DNA from: Gammaproteobacteria bacterium
GTDB lineage: Bacteria; Pseudomonadota; Gammaproteobacteria; Pseudomonadales; Pseudohongiellaceae
Direction of reading: 5' to 3'
DNA: 64,000 nucleotides
Assembly (NCBI GenBank): GCA_002711845.1
Contig: PASF01000009.1
Coordinates: 186,001 to 250,000, forward strand
In this document: positions 55,871-64,000 of the stretch, piece by piece
Numbering within the stretch: position 1 is the stretch's first letter
Layout: every line of letters begins with the position of its first letter
Position numbers and translations under genes: made by a program
The notes under the pieces: generated by a model
Seen by the model: the letters and a program-made list of their open reading frames with translations, nothing else
Told to the model about the DNA's origin: nothing
Database searches by the model: none

Positions 55871-56170
55871 TCAGGGCAGCACCTGCTTGAAGGGTTTAAC
55901 GGTGACTTTCCGGTAGACACCCGCGGCCACGTAAGGGTCGTCGGCTGCCCACGCTTCAGCGTCGGCCAGTGATTCAAAGCGGGCAATAATCAGGCTGCCG
56001 GAGAACCCGGCATCGCCAGGGTTTTCGTCATCAATGGCCGGGTGTGGTCCGGCAATAACCAGGCGGCCGTCGGCTTTCAGCGCCTCCACCCTCAGCAGAT
56101 GCGCGGGCCGTGCCTGCATCCGCAGTGGCAGGCTATTGTCGACGTCTTCACTGATAATCGCGTAATACAT
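55871..56170 (-). CDS. yciI: YciI family protein
   Basis: A 99-residue ferredoxin-fold protein of the YciI/YCII family. MYYAIISEDVDNSLPLR, ARPAHLLRVEALKADGRL with the family His, GSLIIARFESLADAEAWAADDPYV. GGAG precedes the start at good spacing. Its stop touches the stop of ppiA. The biological reaction of the family is not settled. Confidence 0.93.
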   Translation of the reverse strand: MYYAIISEDVDNSLPLRMQARPAHLLRVEALKADGRLVIAGPHPAIDDENPGDAGFSGSLIIARFESLADAEAWAADDPYVAAGVYRKVTVKPFKQVLP

Positions 56171-56397
56171 AAAGCTCCTCTTTGCAGGTGTCGGACCGGG
56201 TGTCCGGCTGCTTGTGTTGTGGTTGAAATCCAGTCATCGACTTTGGCAAAGCGGCCTGTTATTGTTGCCGGTTTGCAGCCACTGGCATAATAGAAAAACA
56301 CCGCCACAATGGCAATTCCGGCACGTCATGATCATTGCCGGCAGCCGGTGGTCAAGGCATTAAACCACTCAGGACAGGCAAGAGCACGCGGTTTGGC

Positions 56398-57018
56398 ATG
56401 GCACAATTATTGGAAATCCACCCGGTTAACCCAGAGCCCCGGCTGATCCGGCAGGCGGCTGATTTTCTGCAGCAGGGCGGCGTCATCGTTTACCCGACAG
56501 ACTCGACGTATGCGCTGGCCTGTCATATGGGTGACAAGGCCGCTCTGGAGCGGGTGCGACGGATACGCCAGCTGGGTGAAAAACATAACATGACCTTGAT
56601 GTGTGCGGACCTGTCGGCCATTGCGACCTACGCCAAGGTGAGCAACAGCGCCTATCGGTTGCTGAAAGCGTATACACCAGGGCCTTACACCTTCATTCTG
56701 GCAGCCACAGCCGAGGTACCACGTCGGCTGATGCATCCCAAGCGCAAAACCATCGGTTTGCGTATCCCCGAGCATCCGGTCGCGCAGGCGTTACTGGCGG
56801 CGGTGGGAGAACCCATCCTCAGTACCAGTCTGATCCTGCCGGATGATGATCGGCCGCTGTCAGAGATTTACGATATCGAGGAAAAACTGGGCAAACTGGT
56901 TGACCTGATTATTGAAAGCGGCGCCTGTGGTATTGAGCCGTCAACGGTGGTTGATCTGGTGGAGGGTGCGCCGGTTGTGGTCCGGGTGGGCAAGGGCGAT
57001 CCGGATCCGTTTGCCTGA
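56398..57018 (+). CDS. yciO: YciO-type Sua5/YrdC-family protein
   Basis: A 206-residue YrdC-fold protein. IHPVNPEPRLIRQAADFLQQ and GGVIVYPTDSTYALACHMG, then MCADLSAIATYAKVSNSAYRLLKAYTPGPYTFIL and KTIGLRIPEHP. Its closest match by motif is YciO rather than the shorter TsaC. The 227 bases between yciI and this gene hold no supported gene. Followed by trpS, as in Pseudomonas. Confidence 0.9.
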   Translation: MAQLLEIHPVNPEPRLIRQAADFLQQGGVIVYPTDSTYALACHMGDKAALERVRRIRQLGEKHNMTLMCADLSAIATYAKVSNSAYRLLKAYTPGPYTFILAATAEVPRRLMHPKRKTIGLRIPEHPVAQALLAAVGEPILSTSLILPDDDRPLSEIYDIEEKLGKLVDLIIESGACGIEPSTVVDLVEGAPVVVRVGKGDPDPFA

Positions 57019-57126
57019 TTGAGCCGCGGATGGCGGCACAGTGCTGCTGTGTCAGGCGCGTTTCGTGCCATAATGGTCATGCATAATCATTGAGTCGCTG
57101 TTCATCAGCGAGCAGAGGGAAGGGGT

Positions 57127-58341
57127 TTGTCTACAGTGGAATCGCAGAAACGGGTATTGTCTGGCATGCGCCCGACAGGACAGCTGCATTTGGGTCATTA
57201 CCATGGCGTGTTGAAGAACTGGGTAAAACTGCAACATGAGTACGAATGCTTCTTTTTTGTTGCCGATTGGCACGCATTAACAACGCATTACGCCACGCCG
57301 CAGGTCATCGGAGACAACACCCTCAGTATGGTCATTGACTGGCTTGCGGCCGGTGTCAATCCCGGCTCCGCCTCGATCTTTATCCAGTCGCGGGTCCCGG
57401 AACATGCCGAGTTGCATCTGTTGCTGTCCATGATGACCCCGCTGGGCTGGCTGGAGCGTGTCCCCAGTTACAAGGATCAGCAGGAAAAACTGCGTGATAG
57501 AGATCTGGAGACCTACGGGTTTCTGGGCTATCCGTTGCTGCAAAGTGCCGATATCCTGATTTATCGCGCCGGCCAGGTACCGGTGGGCGCCGACCAGGTT
57601 GCGCATGTGGAACTGACCCGCGAAGTGGCGCGCCGTTTTAATCACCTGTACGGACGCGAGCCGGGTTTTGAGGACAATGCCGAAGCGGCGGTGAAAAAGA
57701 TGGGCAAGAAGGCTGCCCGGCTTTATGACAATCTGCGCACTGCCTATCAGGAACAGGGTGATCATGATGCCCTCGAACGCGCCCAGGCACTGATCAAAGA
57801 GCAGCAGAATATCTCGCTTGGGGATCGCGAACGCCTGCTGGGTTATCTGGAGGGCAGTGGCAAAATGATTCTTGCTGAACCCCAGGCGCTGTTAACCCCA
57901 GCGGCAAAGATGCCCGGCCTGGACGGTCAGAAAATGTCCAAATCCTACGGCAATACCATTGCCCTGCGTGAGCCTATCGATGATGTCGCCAGGAAAATCA
58001 ATACCATGCCCACTGACCCGGCGCGGGTGCGACTCAAGGACCCCGGTGATCCGGACAAATGTCCGGTCTGGCAGTTGCATGAAGTGTATTCTGACGAAGA
58101 CACCAAGGCCTGGGTGCAGCAGGGTTGCCGCAGCGCCGGTATCGGTTGTCTGGCGTGCAAGAAGCCGGTCATCGATGCGGTCGCTGCCGAACTGGAACCG
58201 ATCCAGCAGCGCGCCCGCCAATATGAAAAGGATCCGGACATCGTGCGCACCATCATTGCCGATGGTTGCGAGCAGGCACGCGAGTCAGCGCGCGAAACCC
58301 TGCAGGATGTCAGGGAAGCCATGGGACTGTCGTACCGTTAG
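57127..58341 (+). CDS. trpS: Tryptophanyl-tRNA synthetase
   Basis: Class I synthetase for tRNA-Trp, 404 residues. TGQLHLGHYHGVLKNW holds the HIGH-like site and GQKMSKSYGN the KMSKS loop. An insert before the C-terminal helices has four cysteines (KCPVWQLH, GCRSAGIGCLACKK), seen in the longer TrpRS group. TTG start with AGAGGGAAGGGG upstream. Confidence 0.96.
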   Translation: MSTVESQKRVLSGMRPTGQLHLGHYHGVLKNWVKLQHEYECFFFVADWHALTTHYATPQVIGDNTLSMVIDWLAAGVNPGSASIFIQSRVPEHAELHLLLSMMTPLGWLERVPSYKDQQEKLRDRDLETYGFLGYPLLQSADILIYRAGQVPVGADQVAHVELTREVARRFNHLYGREPGFEDNAEAAVKKMGKKAARLYDNLRTAYQEQGDHDALERAQALIKEQQNISLGDRERLLGYLEGSGKMILAEPQALLTPAAKMPGLDGQKMSKSYGNTIALREPIDDVARKINTMPTDPARVRLKDPGDPDKCPVWQLHEVYSDEDTKAWVQQGCRSAGIGCLACKKPVIDAVAAELEPIQQRARQYEKDPDIVRTIIADGCEQARESARETLQDVREAMGLSYR

Positions 58342-58366
58342 CGCGGACGTAACTGGAAAACGTGTA

Positions 58367-59203
58367 ATGAGCGAGCAGGCAAAGACTTCCGATAGCAGCG
58401 GCATGCAGATCGTCGCGGCGCCGCCGCAGCACGAGATGCCATTTGCGTACGTGGCGGGCAAGGCGATTACCCAGCTGCCCCAGGATCTCTATATTCCACC
58501 CGATGCGCTGGAGGTGTTCCTGGAGGCCTTTGAGGGGCCGCTGGACTTGCTGCTGTATCTGATCAAACGTCAGAATATCGACATTCTTGATATCGACGTG
58601 GCGATGATCACGGAACAGTATATGGCCTATGTTGATCTGATGGAGGCGCATCAGTTTGAACTGGCGGCGGAGTACCTGGTCATGGCCGCCATGCTCGCCG
58701 AGATCAAGTCACGCATGCTGTTGCCGCGCAGCACCCAGGATGATGACGAGGAAGAGGATCCACGAGCCCAGTTGATTCGGCGCTTGCAGGAGTATGAGCG
58801 TTACAAGAAGGCCGCTGAGGATATTGATCAGTTGCCGAGGCTGGATCGCGACGTGTTTTTGGCGGGCGCTCAGGGCCCGCAACTGGAGCGTAACGCGCCG
58901 GATCCGGTGGTTGAATTGCAGGAAATCCTGATGGCGCTGTCGGGTGCACTCCGCCGGGCCGACATGTTTGAGCACCATCAGATTCAGCGTGAGACGCTGT
59001 CTACCCGGGAAAAGATGGCGGAAATTCTGGTACGCCTGTCGTCCGAGCGCTTTGTGCCGCTGGTGTCACTGTTGATGCGGGAAGAGGGGCGCCTGGGTGT
59101 GGTGGTGACGTTTCTGGCGGTGATGGAGCTGATCAAGGATTCGCTGGTAGACATTGTGCAGAGTGAACCTTTTGCCCCTATCCATATCAAGGCACGCAGC
59201 TGA
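58367..59203 (+). CDS. scpA: Segregation and condensation protein A
   Basis: Kleisin subunit of the SMC-ScpAB condensin, 278 residues. FLEAFEGPLDLLLYLIKRQNIDILDIDVAMIT is the N-terminal kleisin domain, and VSLLMREEGRLGVVVTFLAVMEL the C-terminal winged helix. The ATG at 58367 follows GAAAACG with no strong site; the frame runs back into trpS without a better start. Confidence 0.95.
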   Translation: MSEQAKTSDSSGMQIVAAPPQHEMPFAYVAGKAITQLPQDLYIPPDALEVFLEAFEGPLDLLLYLIKRQNIDILDIDVAMITEQYMAYVDLMEAHQFELAAEYLVMAAMLAEIKSRMLLPRSTQDDDEEEDPRAQLIRRLQEYERYKKAAEDIDQLPRLDRDVFLAGAQGPQLERNAPDPVVELQEILMALSGALRRADMFEHHQIQRETLSTREKMAEILVRLSSERFVPLVSLLMREEGRLGVVVTFLAVMELIKDSLVDIVQSEPFAPIHIKARS

Positions 59204-59251
59204 CGGATCAAACTCTCTATAACTGACCTACGACTGACCTATGATTGATCT

Positions 59252-60103
59252 ATGAATGATATAAAGAGCGAAGACATGAGCACAGGCAATGACGCCGATG
59301 ATGCATTCGAGGAAGCCTCGTATGCGGTGCAGGAAATAGATGCGCGGACGCTGCAGCAGATCATTGAAGGTTTGTTGCTCAGCGCCGGCAGGCCCTTGTC
59401 GGTGACTGCGCTGGCGGAACTGTTTCTGGACGCAGAACGGCCGACCCATGAGCAGATTCGCGATGCACTCAGCGCCATTGCACTGGATTGCGAGGACCGG
59501 GGATTCGAACTGAAGGAAGTAGCATCCGGGTTCAGGTTTCAGGTGCCACAGAAACTGAGCCCTTGGATTTCGCGGTTGTCCGAGGAAAAACCGCAACGCT
59601 ATACGCGGGCGTTACTGGAAACACTGGGGCTGATCGCCTATCGCCAGCCAATCACCCGTGGCGACATCGAGGAGATTCGGGGTGTTGCGGTCAGTTCCAC
59701 CATCATCAGGACATTGCTGGATCGCGAGTGGGTTCGAGTTGTTGGGCATCGTGATGTACCGGGGCGCCCGGCCATGTTTGCCACCACACGGCACTTTCTG
59801 GACTACTTCAATCTGAAAAACCTGCAGGAATTGCCACCCCTTGCGGAAATCCGCGATCTTGACCAATTGCATCCGGAACTGGATCTGAACGACGAAGAGG
59901 GGCGGGTACTGGTGTTGCCGGAGGAGCCGGACCAGAACGAGAGGGAAGACGAACACTCCAACGAAGCGGACCTGCTGGACGAGGAAGAAGCGATGGCGTT
60001 GGCCCGGCGACCGCTGGACGATATTTTGGGATACGGACGAAAGAAAGACGATGCGACAGAGGACACCGAGGTGTCAGGCTCTCAGGAAGAAAACAATGGT
60101 TGA
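59252..60103 (+). CDS. scpB: Segregation and condensation protein B
   Basis: Winged-helix partner of ScpA, 283 residues. LQQIIEGLLLSAGRPLSVTALAELF, ALLETLGLIAYRQPITRGDIEEIRGVAVSS and VVGHRDVPGRPAMFATT are the conserved blocks. A long acidic tail (EEPDQNEREDEHSNEADLL) is present. A second start at 59276 is possible. Overlaps rluB by eight bases. Confidence 0.95.
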   Translation: MNDIKSEDMSTGNDADDAFEEASYAVQEIDARTLQQIIEGLLLSAGRPLSVTALAELFLDAERPTHEQIRDALSAIALDCEDRGFELKEVASGFRFQVPQKLSPWISRLSEEKPQRYTRALLETLGLIAYRQPITRGDIEEIRGVAVSSTIIRTLLDREWVRVVGHRDVPGRPAMFATTRHFLDYFNLKNLQELPPLAEIRDLDQLHPELDLNDEEGRVLVLPEEPDQNEREDEHSNEADLLDEEEAMALARRPLDDILGYGRKKDDATEDTEVSGSQEENNG

Positions 60104-60914
60104 TGCTGTGCAAGATGAAAAGCTGCAAAAAGTGCTGGCGAGAGCCGGGTTTGGATCGCGTCGACAGATGGAGAGCTGGATCAGTCAGGGCCGTGTGCGT
60201 TTAAATGGCAATGTCGCAACACTGGGTGACCGTGCCGGCCCTGAGGACAAGATCGTTGTCGATGGGAAAAAGGTCTCAAACACGTCGCCGGACAATACAG
60301 AGCCACGTGTCCTTGTTTACAACAAGCCAGAGAATGAAATCTGTTCACGCCGCGATCCCGAGGGCCGAAAGTCTGTTTACGAACATTTGCCCATGATCAA
60401 ACATGGTCGCTGGGTGGCTGTCGGTCGACTGGATTTTAATACCAGTGGCCTGTTGCTGTTCACCACGGATGGTGAGCTGGCCAACCGGTTGATGCACCCG
60501 TCTGCCAATATTGATCGTGAGTATGCGGTTCGCGTCATGGGCGACGTCAGTGACGAGATGATTGCCAATTTGCAGAAAGGCGTGATGATTGAGGATCACC
60601 TGTGCCGTTTTACCGATGTGCAATTTTTTGCCGGGGAAGGGCGCAACCGCTGGTATCACGTGGTGATCATGGAAGGTCGCAACCGTGAAGTGCGTAAACT
60701 CTGGGAGTCCCAGGGGGTCAAGGTGAGCCGACTGAAACGCGTGCGGTATGGCCCGGTGTTTATTCCCAGTCGCGTCAAGAAAGGGCAGTTCTACGAGATG
60801 AAAGCAGCCGAGATTGCCGGCTTGTATGAGACCGTAGGGATGACGCCGCCCGTCAGCAGCAAGAAGCGTTCTTTGCCCCGTCGCCGCAAGGACAATCGCC
60901 CGGGCCGGGGCTAA
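60096..60914 (+). CDS. rluB: 23S rRNA pseudouridine synthase RluB
   Basis: Forms pseudouridine at position 2605 (E. coli numbering) of 23S rRNA. 272 residues: S4 domain (EKLQKVLARAGFGSRRQMESWI), catalytic GRLDFNTSGLLLFTTDGELA with the catalytic Asp, and a basic, KR-rich C-terminal tail. The start at 60096 overlaps the scpB stop; GGAAGA upstream. The scpA-scpB-rluB order is conserved. Confidence 0.96.
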   Translation: MVDAVQDEKLQKVLARAGFGSRRQMESWISQGRVRLNGNVATLGDRAGPEDKIVVDGKKVSNTSPDNTEPRVLVYNKPENEICSRRDPEGRKSVYEHLPMIKHGRWVAVGRLDFNTSGLLLFTTDGELANRLMHPSANIDREYAVRVMGDVSDEMIANLQKGVMIEDHLCRFTDVQFFAGEGRNRWYHVVIMEGRNREVRKLWESQGVKVSRLKRVRYGPVFIPSRVKKGQFYEMKAAEIAGLYETVGMTPPVSSKKRSLPRRRKDNRPGRG

Positions 60915-60949
60915 GCCGCCCCGGATATCATGATCTGCAACCGGTGCCG

Positions 60950-61384
60950 TCAGACGTCGATGCCGGCAGATTGTCTGGTGCGCAAACTGTTGCGCAATGG
61001 ATTGACCAGAGCCGGTATAAGCGCTTCAATCAGCTGGAGTTCCCGTTCGGTGAACTTTTTGTTGCGCTTGAAAACGATTTCTCCCAGGTACTCATCTGTA
61101 CACAGCAGCCGGTAACCACAGCTATGCGTTGACTGTTTGCCGATACGAATATCGACATCAAGGTCTTCATGGTGATAATGCAGCCCGTCCAGCGCTACGC
61201 CGCGGGCCATGCTTTGCAGCAGGCGCTGCTGCAAAGCCGACAACTCAAGTGTGCCACCCAGGTTTTCGGTCAGCAGCTGCCTGAGTTCCTGCTCGCGCTG
61301 TTTGCGCCTGACAGATGACTGAACGTCCTGCTTGGCAGGTTGTGACCCGGTTTCCGGTAGCAGGTTTTGCATGTAGGCTGTCAT
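60950..61384 (-). CDS. Stand-alone sensor-like protein paralogous to the sensor of the neighbouring GGDEF protein
   Basis: Not a named family. 144 residues matching the N-terminal sensor of the upstream GGDEF gene: THSCGYRLLCTDEYLGEIVFKRNKKFTERELQLIEALIPALVNPLRNSL compares with HSCSYRLITQRDNLGELVLY, RFSDADLDSLETLLSTLL and CPLRNAL there. So it is a GAF-like domain with no output domain. Its start overlaps the end of the GGDEF gene by four bases, so the two are probably made together. Confidence 0.72.
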   Translation of the reverse strand: MTAYMQNLLPETGSQPAKQDVQSSVRRKQREQELRQLLTENLGGTLELSALQQRLLQSMARGVALDGLHYHHEDLDVDIRIGKQSTHSCGYRLLCTDEYLGEIVFKRNKKFTERELQLIEALIPALVNPLRNSLRTRQSAGIDV

Positions 61385-62337
61385 CTATCATCCCTCTGGT
61401 TTCGCTCGGTAAAGGCAGACCCGTTGCCACCCTGGTTTTTGATCTTGTACATGGCCTTGTCCGCCCGGTTCAGGAGATCTTCGGTGCAATCGTTGTCAAG
61501 GTATGACGAGGCACCCACGCTGACCGTAATCTGGAGTGGCCCTGATTCAGCACAGATTCTCAGATCGGCAACGGCCTCGCGCAGTCTTTCCGCGATTACC
61601 ATGGCACCGTATTTGTCGGTTTTACTAAGAACCACAACAAACTCTTCGCCACCATAGCGATAACACAGGTCGGTATTGCGATTGACCTTGTTGATCAGGC
61701 GCACCATCTCCTGCAGCACGTTGTCGCCCGCCGAATGGCCTTCGGTATCGTTGATCTTCTTGAACTTGTCGATGTCTATGACCAGTACCGACAGCTCGTG
61801 GTGATAGCGTCTGGCCAGGTTCAGTTCGCGCTCGAGGTTGGTCATCATGGCCAGGCGATTGCCTGCGCCCGTCAATGGGTCGGTCATCGACGCATCGATG
61901 GCGGCACGGTATTGCAGGGCGTTGCGCAAAGGGCAAAGCAGGGTGCTCAACAGCGTTTCCAGTGAGTCCAGGTCTGCATCGCTGAACCGGGTGTTATGGT
62001 AAAGCACCAGCTCCCCCAGGTTATCTCGCTGGGTGATGAGCCGATAACTGCAACTATGCAACTCGACGCTGCCCACGGTTATCTGCAGGTTCTGTGATTC
62101 ATTGACGTAAACCAGACCGCAATGGGCGACCAGCTCACTGCTCTCCTCATGGAACAGTTCCAGTATCCGGTTCAGATCCAGCGTTGTCTGCAACCCGGTG
62201 AGCAGACGATAACGTGCCTGCGACAGCGGTTTGCTGCTGTCGGGCAGGTAGTCATTGGCGGCAGGGATCAGCGCGAGCTGTGAGCGGCCGTGTTTGGTGT
62301 CGTCTAATGCTGTGGCCGAGCTGAGTGGCATAGCCAT
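61381..62337 (-). CDS. Sensor-GGDEF diguanylate cyclase
   Basis: Makes cyclic di-GMP. 318 residues: a GAF-like N-terminal sensor (about 30-145) and a GGDEF domain with DPLTGAGNRLAM, VIDIDKFKKINDTEGHSAGD and an intact active site YRYGGEEF; an RxxD product-inhibition site (RNTD) lies five residues before GGEEF. No membrane span. An in-frame ATG at 62331 is a close alternative start; GGAG lies upstream. Confidence 0.92.
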   Translation of the reverse strand: MAMPLSSATALDDTKHGRSQLALIPAANDYLPDSSKPLSQARYRLLTGLQTTLDLNRILELFHEESSELVAHCGLVYVNESQNLQITVGSVELHSCSYRLITQRDNLGELVLYHNTRFSDADLDSLETLLSTLLCPLRNALQYRAAIDASMTDPLTGAGNRLAMMTNLERELNLARRYHHELSVLVIDIDKFKKINDTEGHSAGDNVLQEMVRLINKVNRNTDLCYRYGGEEFVVVLSKTDKYGAMVIAERLREAVADLRICAESGPLQITVSVGASSYLDNDCTEDLLNRADKAMYKIKNQGGNGSAFTERNQRDDR

Positions 62338-62405
62338 GTAAGTCTCCGGTGTAAGCGTCTACCGGGACTAAGCGATAATTGTGCCAATAATCAGAATGAT
62401 ATGTG

Positions 62406-62430
62406 TAAATCCTTTAGAAATAAGGATTTA
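62406..62430. repeat. 9-base dyad upstream of the GGDEF gene
   Basis: taaatcctt, seven bases, aaggattta: a perfect inverted repeat in the 244-base gap between the GGDEF and YciK genes, about 70 bases before the GGDEF start. No T-run follows, so an operator fits better than a terminator. The rest of the gap shows nothing clear. Confidence 0.6.
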
Positions 62431-62581
62431 AGGCTCGGCGGAGGGGATTTTGGAGGTAATTTTGCGCGCCCGGACAAGTGCTGGCAACTGACAGCGGCAA
62501 GAAATTGCCGGTTTACTGACACTTGCCGCCAGGCGGGTGTCAGATTGCCGGCATCTTGCGCCATAGTTGATGCTGTCGGTT

Positions 62582-63373
62582 CTAGAGTTCGGCCAGCAGG
62601 CTGCGGATATCGATTGCCTGACCGTGAATCGGCTGACTGACAGGCTGCATCAGATGCAGGTAGGCAGGCATCAATGAGCCCGCTGTAGGCAATGTCATGG
62701 GGTTTTCCGCTGGATAGGCAGCACGACGCATTTCTGTGCGAGTGGCACCCGGGTTGATACTGTTGACCCGAATGTTGCTGGTATCTGCCAGCTCGTCGGC
62801 AAGTACCTGCATCAGGCCTTCTGTCGCGAATTTGCTCACGGCATAGGCACCCCAGTAAGCGCGACCCTGGCGTCCGACGCTGGACGAGGTGAACAGAATG
62901 CGGGCGTCAGGCGATTGCAGCATCGCCGGCAGCAGCGCCCGGGTCAGCAGAAATGCGGCGTTGACATTAATCTGCATGAGTTTCATCCAGGCCTCCGGCG
63001 CATAATACTGGATGGGGCCCAGCGCGCCGAGCTCACTGGCGTTATGGAGCAGCCCGTCCAGCGCCGGAAACTGTTCCTGAATGGAGCGTCCGAGCAGGTC
63101 ATAATCGTCTGTACCGGCAATTGCCAGGTCCAGAGGATGGATGACCGCCTCAGGCAGGTTTTCGCTGGCAATAAGGTCATACACGGCTTCCAGTTTTTGC
63201 TGTGTGCGTCCCAACAGGATCACGGTGGCCCCGCTACGGGCATAAGTCAGAGCCGCGGCCTTGCCAATGCCATCCCCAGCGCCGGTTACCAGGATGGTTT
63301 TATCCTGCAGTGTGTCATTGACGGGTACGGTCAACTCGGGAGCTTCAGTGGCGTGGGCTGGTTCTATTTTCAT
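62582..63373 (-). CDS. yciK: YciK-type short-chain dehydrogenase
   Basis: NAD(P)-dependent oxidoreductase, 263 residues. Nucleotide motif LVTGAGDGIGKAAA, HNASELG, serine in FTSSSVGRQGRAYWGAYAVSK with Tyr and Lys of the YxxxK site, and the NPGATRTEMRR end typical of YciK. Reads in the same direction as mupP, 42 bases before it in coordinate order, as in Pseudomonas. Confidence 0.92.
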   Translation of the reverse strand: MKIEPAHATEAPELTVPVNDTLQDKTILVTGAGDGIGKAAALTYARSGATVILLGRTQQKLEAVYDLIASENLPEAVIHPLDLAIAGTDDYDLLGRSIQEQFPALDGLLHNASELGALGPIQYYAPEAWMKLMQINVNAAFLLTRALLPAMLQSPDARILFTSSSVGRQGRAYWGAYAVSKFATEGLMQVLADELADTSNIRVNSINPGATRTEMRRAAYPAENPMTLPTAGSLMPAYLHLMQPVSQPIHGQAIDIRSLLAEL

Positions 63374-63415
63374 GCGATATTCCTTGCGGTTGAAAGGGGG
63401 TTGCGAGTGATGACC

Positions 63416-64000
63416 TCACGGCTGCCCCGGATGGCTGCGGTCCAGGTATTGACGGATGTCCGCCACCGTCCCGGCGACATAGTCCGCGCCCCACTCTGCA
63501 ATGGGCGGGTGCGGAGGCAGATAACCATAGGCAGCCGCGATTGTGTGCATGTCTGCGGCATTGCCGGCCTCAATGTCACGTGGGTGATCGCCGACATAAA
63601 CTGCCCGCCCGGGAGGACAGCTCAGGCGCTCGCAGGCCAGCAGCAATGGCTCCGGGTGCGGTTTGGTCTGACTGACGTGGTCAGGACATATCAGCACGGT
63701 GCAGCGTTGCGTCAGGGACAGTTTATCCAGGAGCGGGACGCTGTATTGCTCGGGTTTGTTGGTCACCACACCCCAGGGAATGTTGCTTTGCTCCAGGTTG
63801 ACCAGAAAATCATCCATGTCAGGAAACAGGGCAGAGTGGGTATCCTGCAATTGTATGGCGTAGGCGTTGAGCAGCGTCTGTAGCAGCGTATCAAAGCCGT
63901 CAGCGCCGGGCGCAAGCCGGAAAGCCAGTTCCACCAGCGCGCGGGCGCCACTGGAAACTGTCGCCAGTATTGCACTGTCAGACGGCGGCGCTATGCCCTG
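63416..64000 (-). CDS. mupP: HAD-family phosphatase MupP, N-terminus outside the window
   Basis: Removes phosphate from N-acetylmuramic acid 6-phosphate in cell-wall recycling (role known for Pseudomonas MupP). The frame stays open to the edge; residues upstream of the GTG at 63934 (SSGARALVELAF) continue the HAD cap, so the real start is beyond base 64000. Visible motifs: WGVVTNKPE (motif II), KPHPEPLL (motif III lysine), VYVGDHPRDIEAG (motif IV). The DxDGTL motif I is outside. Identity rests on the yciK neighbour as well as on sequence. Confidence 0.82.
   Translation of the reverse strand, partial: QGIAPPSDSAILATVSSGARALVELAFRLAPGADGFDTLLQTLLNAYAIQLQDTHSALFPDMDDFLVNLEQSNIPWGVVTNKPEQYSVPLLDKLSLTQRCTVLICPDHVSQTKPHPEPLLLACERLSCPPGRAVYVGDHPRDIEAGNAADMHTIAAAYGYLPPHPPIAEWGADYVAGTVADIRQYLDRSHPGQP

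Overview
The window is chromosomal DNA of a motile, aerobic gammaproteobacterium, GC-rich, with tightly packed operons that often overlap by 1-4 bases. Gene order matches the Pseudomonas-type polar flagellum and chemotaxis locus running into the cytochrome c maturation genes. The mupP-yciK pair and the trpS-scpA-scpB-rluB run also point to Pseudomonadales in the broad sense, probably a marine or free-living lineage. The species cannot be named from the sequence alone. No rRNA, tRNA, insertion sequence, phage or CRISPR array was seen.

Layout. 1-6799: a left-edge operon with a fatty acyl-AMP ligase (cut by the edge), an acyl carrier protein, an LpxL/HtrB-like acyltransferase, a CvaA/HlyD-type adaptor, a CvaB-type C39 peptidase/ABC exporter and a GNAT acetyltransferase. 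It looks like a system that activates a fatty acid and exports a processed peptide; no precursor peptide is visible. 6875-7684: a glutathione transferase with a signal peptide. 7700-11015 (minus): a compact operon rsxA-rsxB-rsxC'-rsxD-(58-aa membrane protein)-nth in which every junction is a 4-base ATGA overlap. The Rnf/Rsx subunits have lost the NADH/FMN module of RsxC, the flavin-attachment region of RsxD, the membrane cysteines of RsxA, and all of RsxG and RsxE. A rubredoxin gene diverges from it. 11374-15781: metG, a DegP-like periplasmic protease and dcd.

15893-44858: the flagellar and chemotaxis block. It starts at a sigma-54 promoter with flrBC, then fliEFGHIJ-fliK. A second sigma-54 promoter precedes fliLMNOPQR-flhB, followed by flhA-flhF-flhG-fliA. 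A sigma-28 promoter precedes cheYZA-cheB-parC-parP, and another precedes cheW and a DUF2802 gene. flrBC, fliA and the promoter types fit a sigma-54 to sigma-28 hierarchy; FlhF/FlhG set flagellar pole and number, and ParC/ParP place the chemotaxis array. The master regulator, filament genes and motCD are not here.

44952-52350: ccmABCDEFGHI, a complete System I cytochrome c maturation set. 52367-53972: moaA-moaB (molybdenum cofactor). 53995-54298 (minus): two short hydrophobic peptide genes, each with a strong ribosome binding site, behind a repeat-rich divergent promoter region shared with an exonuclease III gene. 55271-60914: periplasmic cyclophilin, yciI, yciO, trpS, scpAB, rluB. 60950-64000 (minus): a sensor-only protein and a paralogous sensor-GGDEF protein, a YciK-type reductase and the start-truncated mupP.

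The strongest candidates for something new are the stripped-down Rnf-like operon with its small coupled membrane protein, the tandem small peptides at 54 kb, and the acyl-activation/C39-export operon at the left edge.
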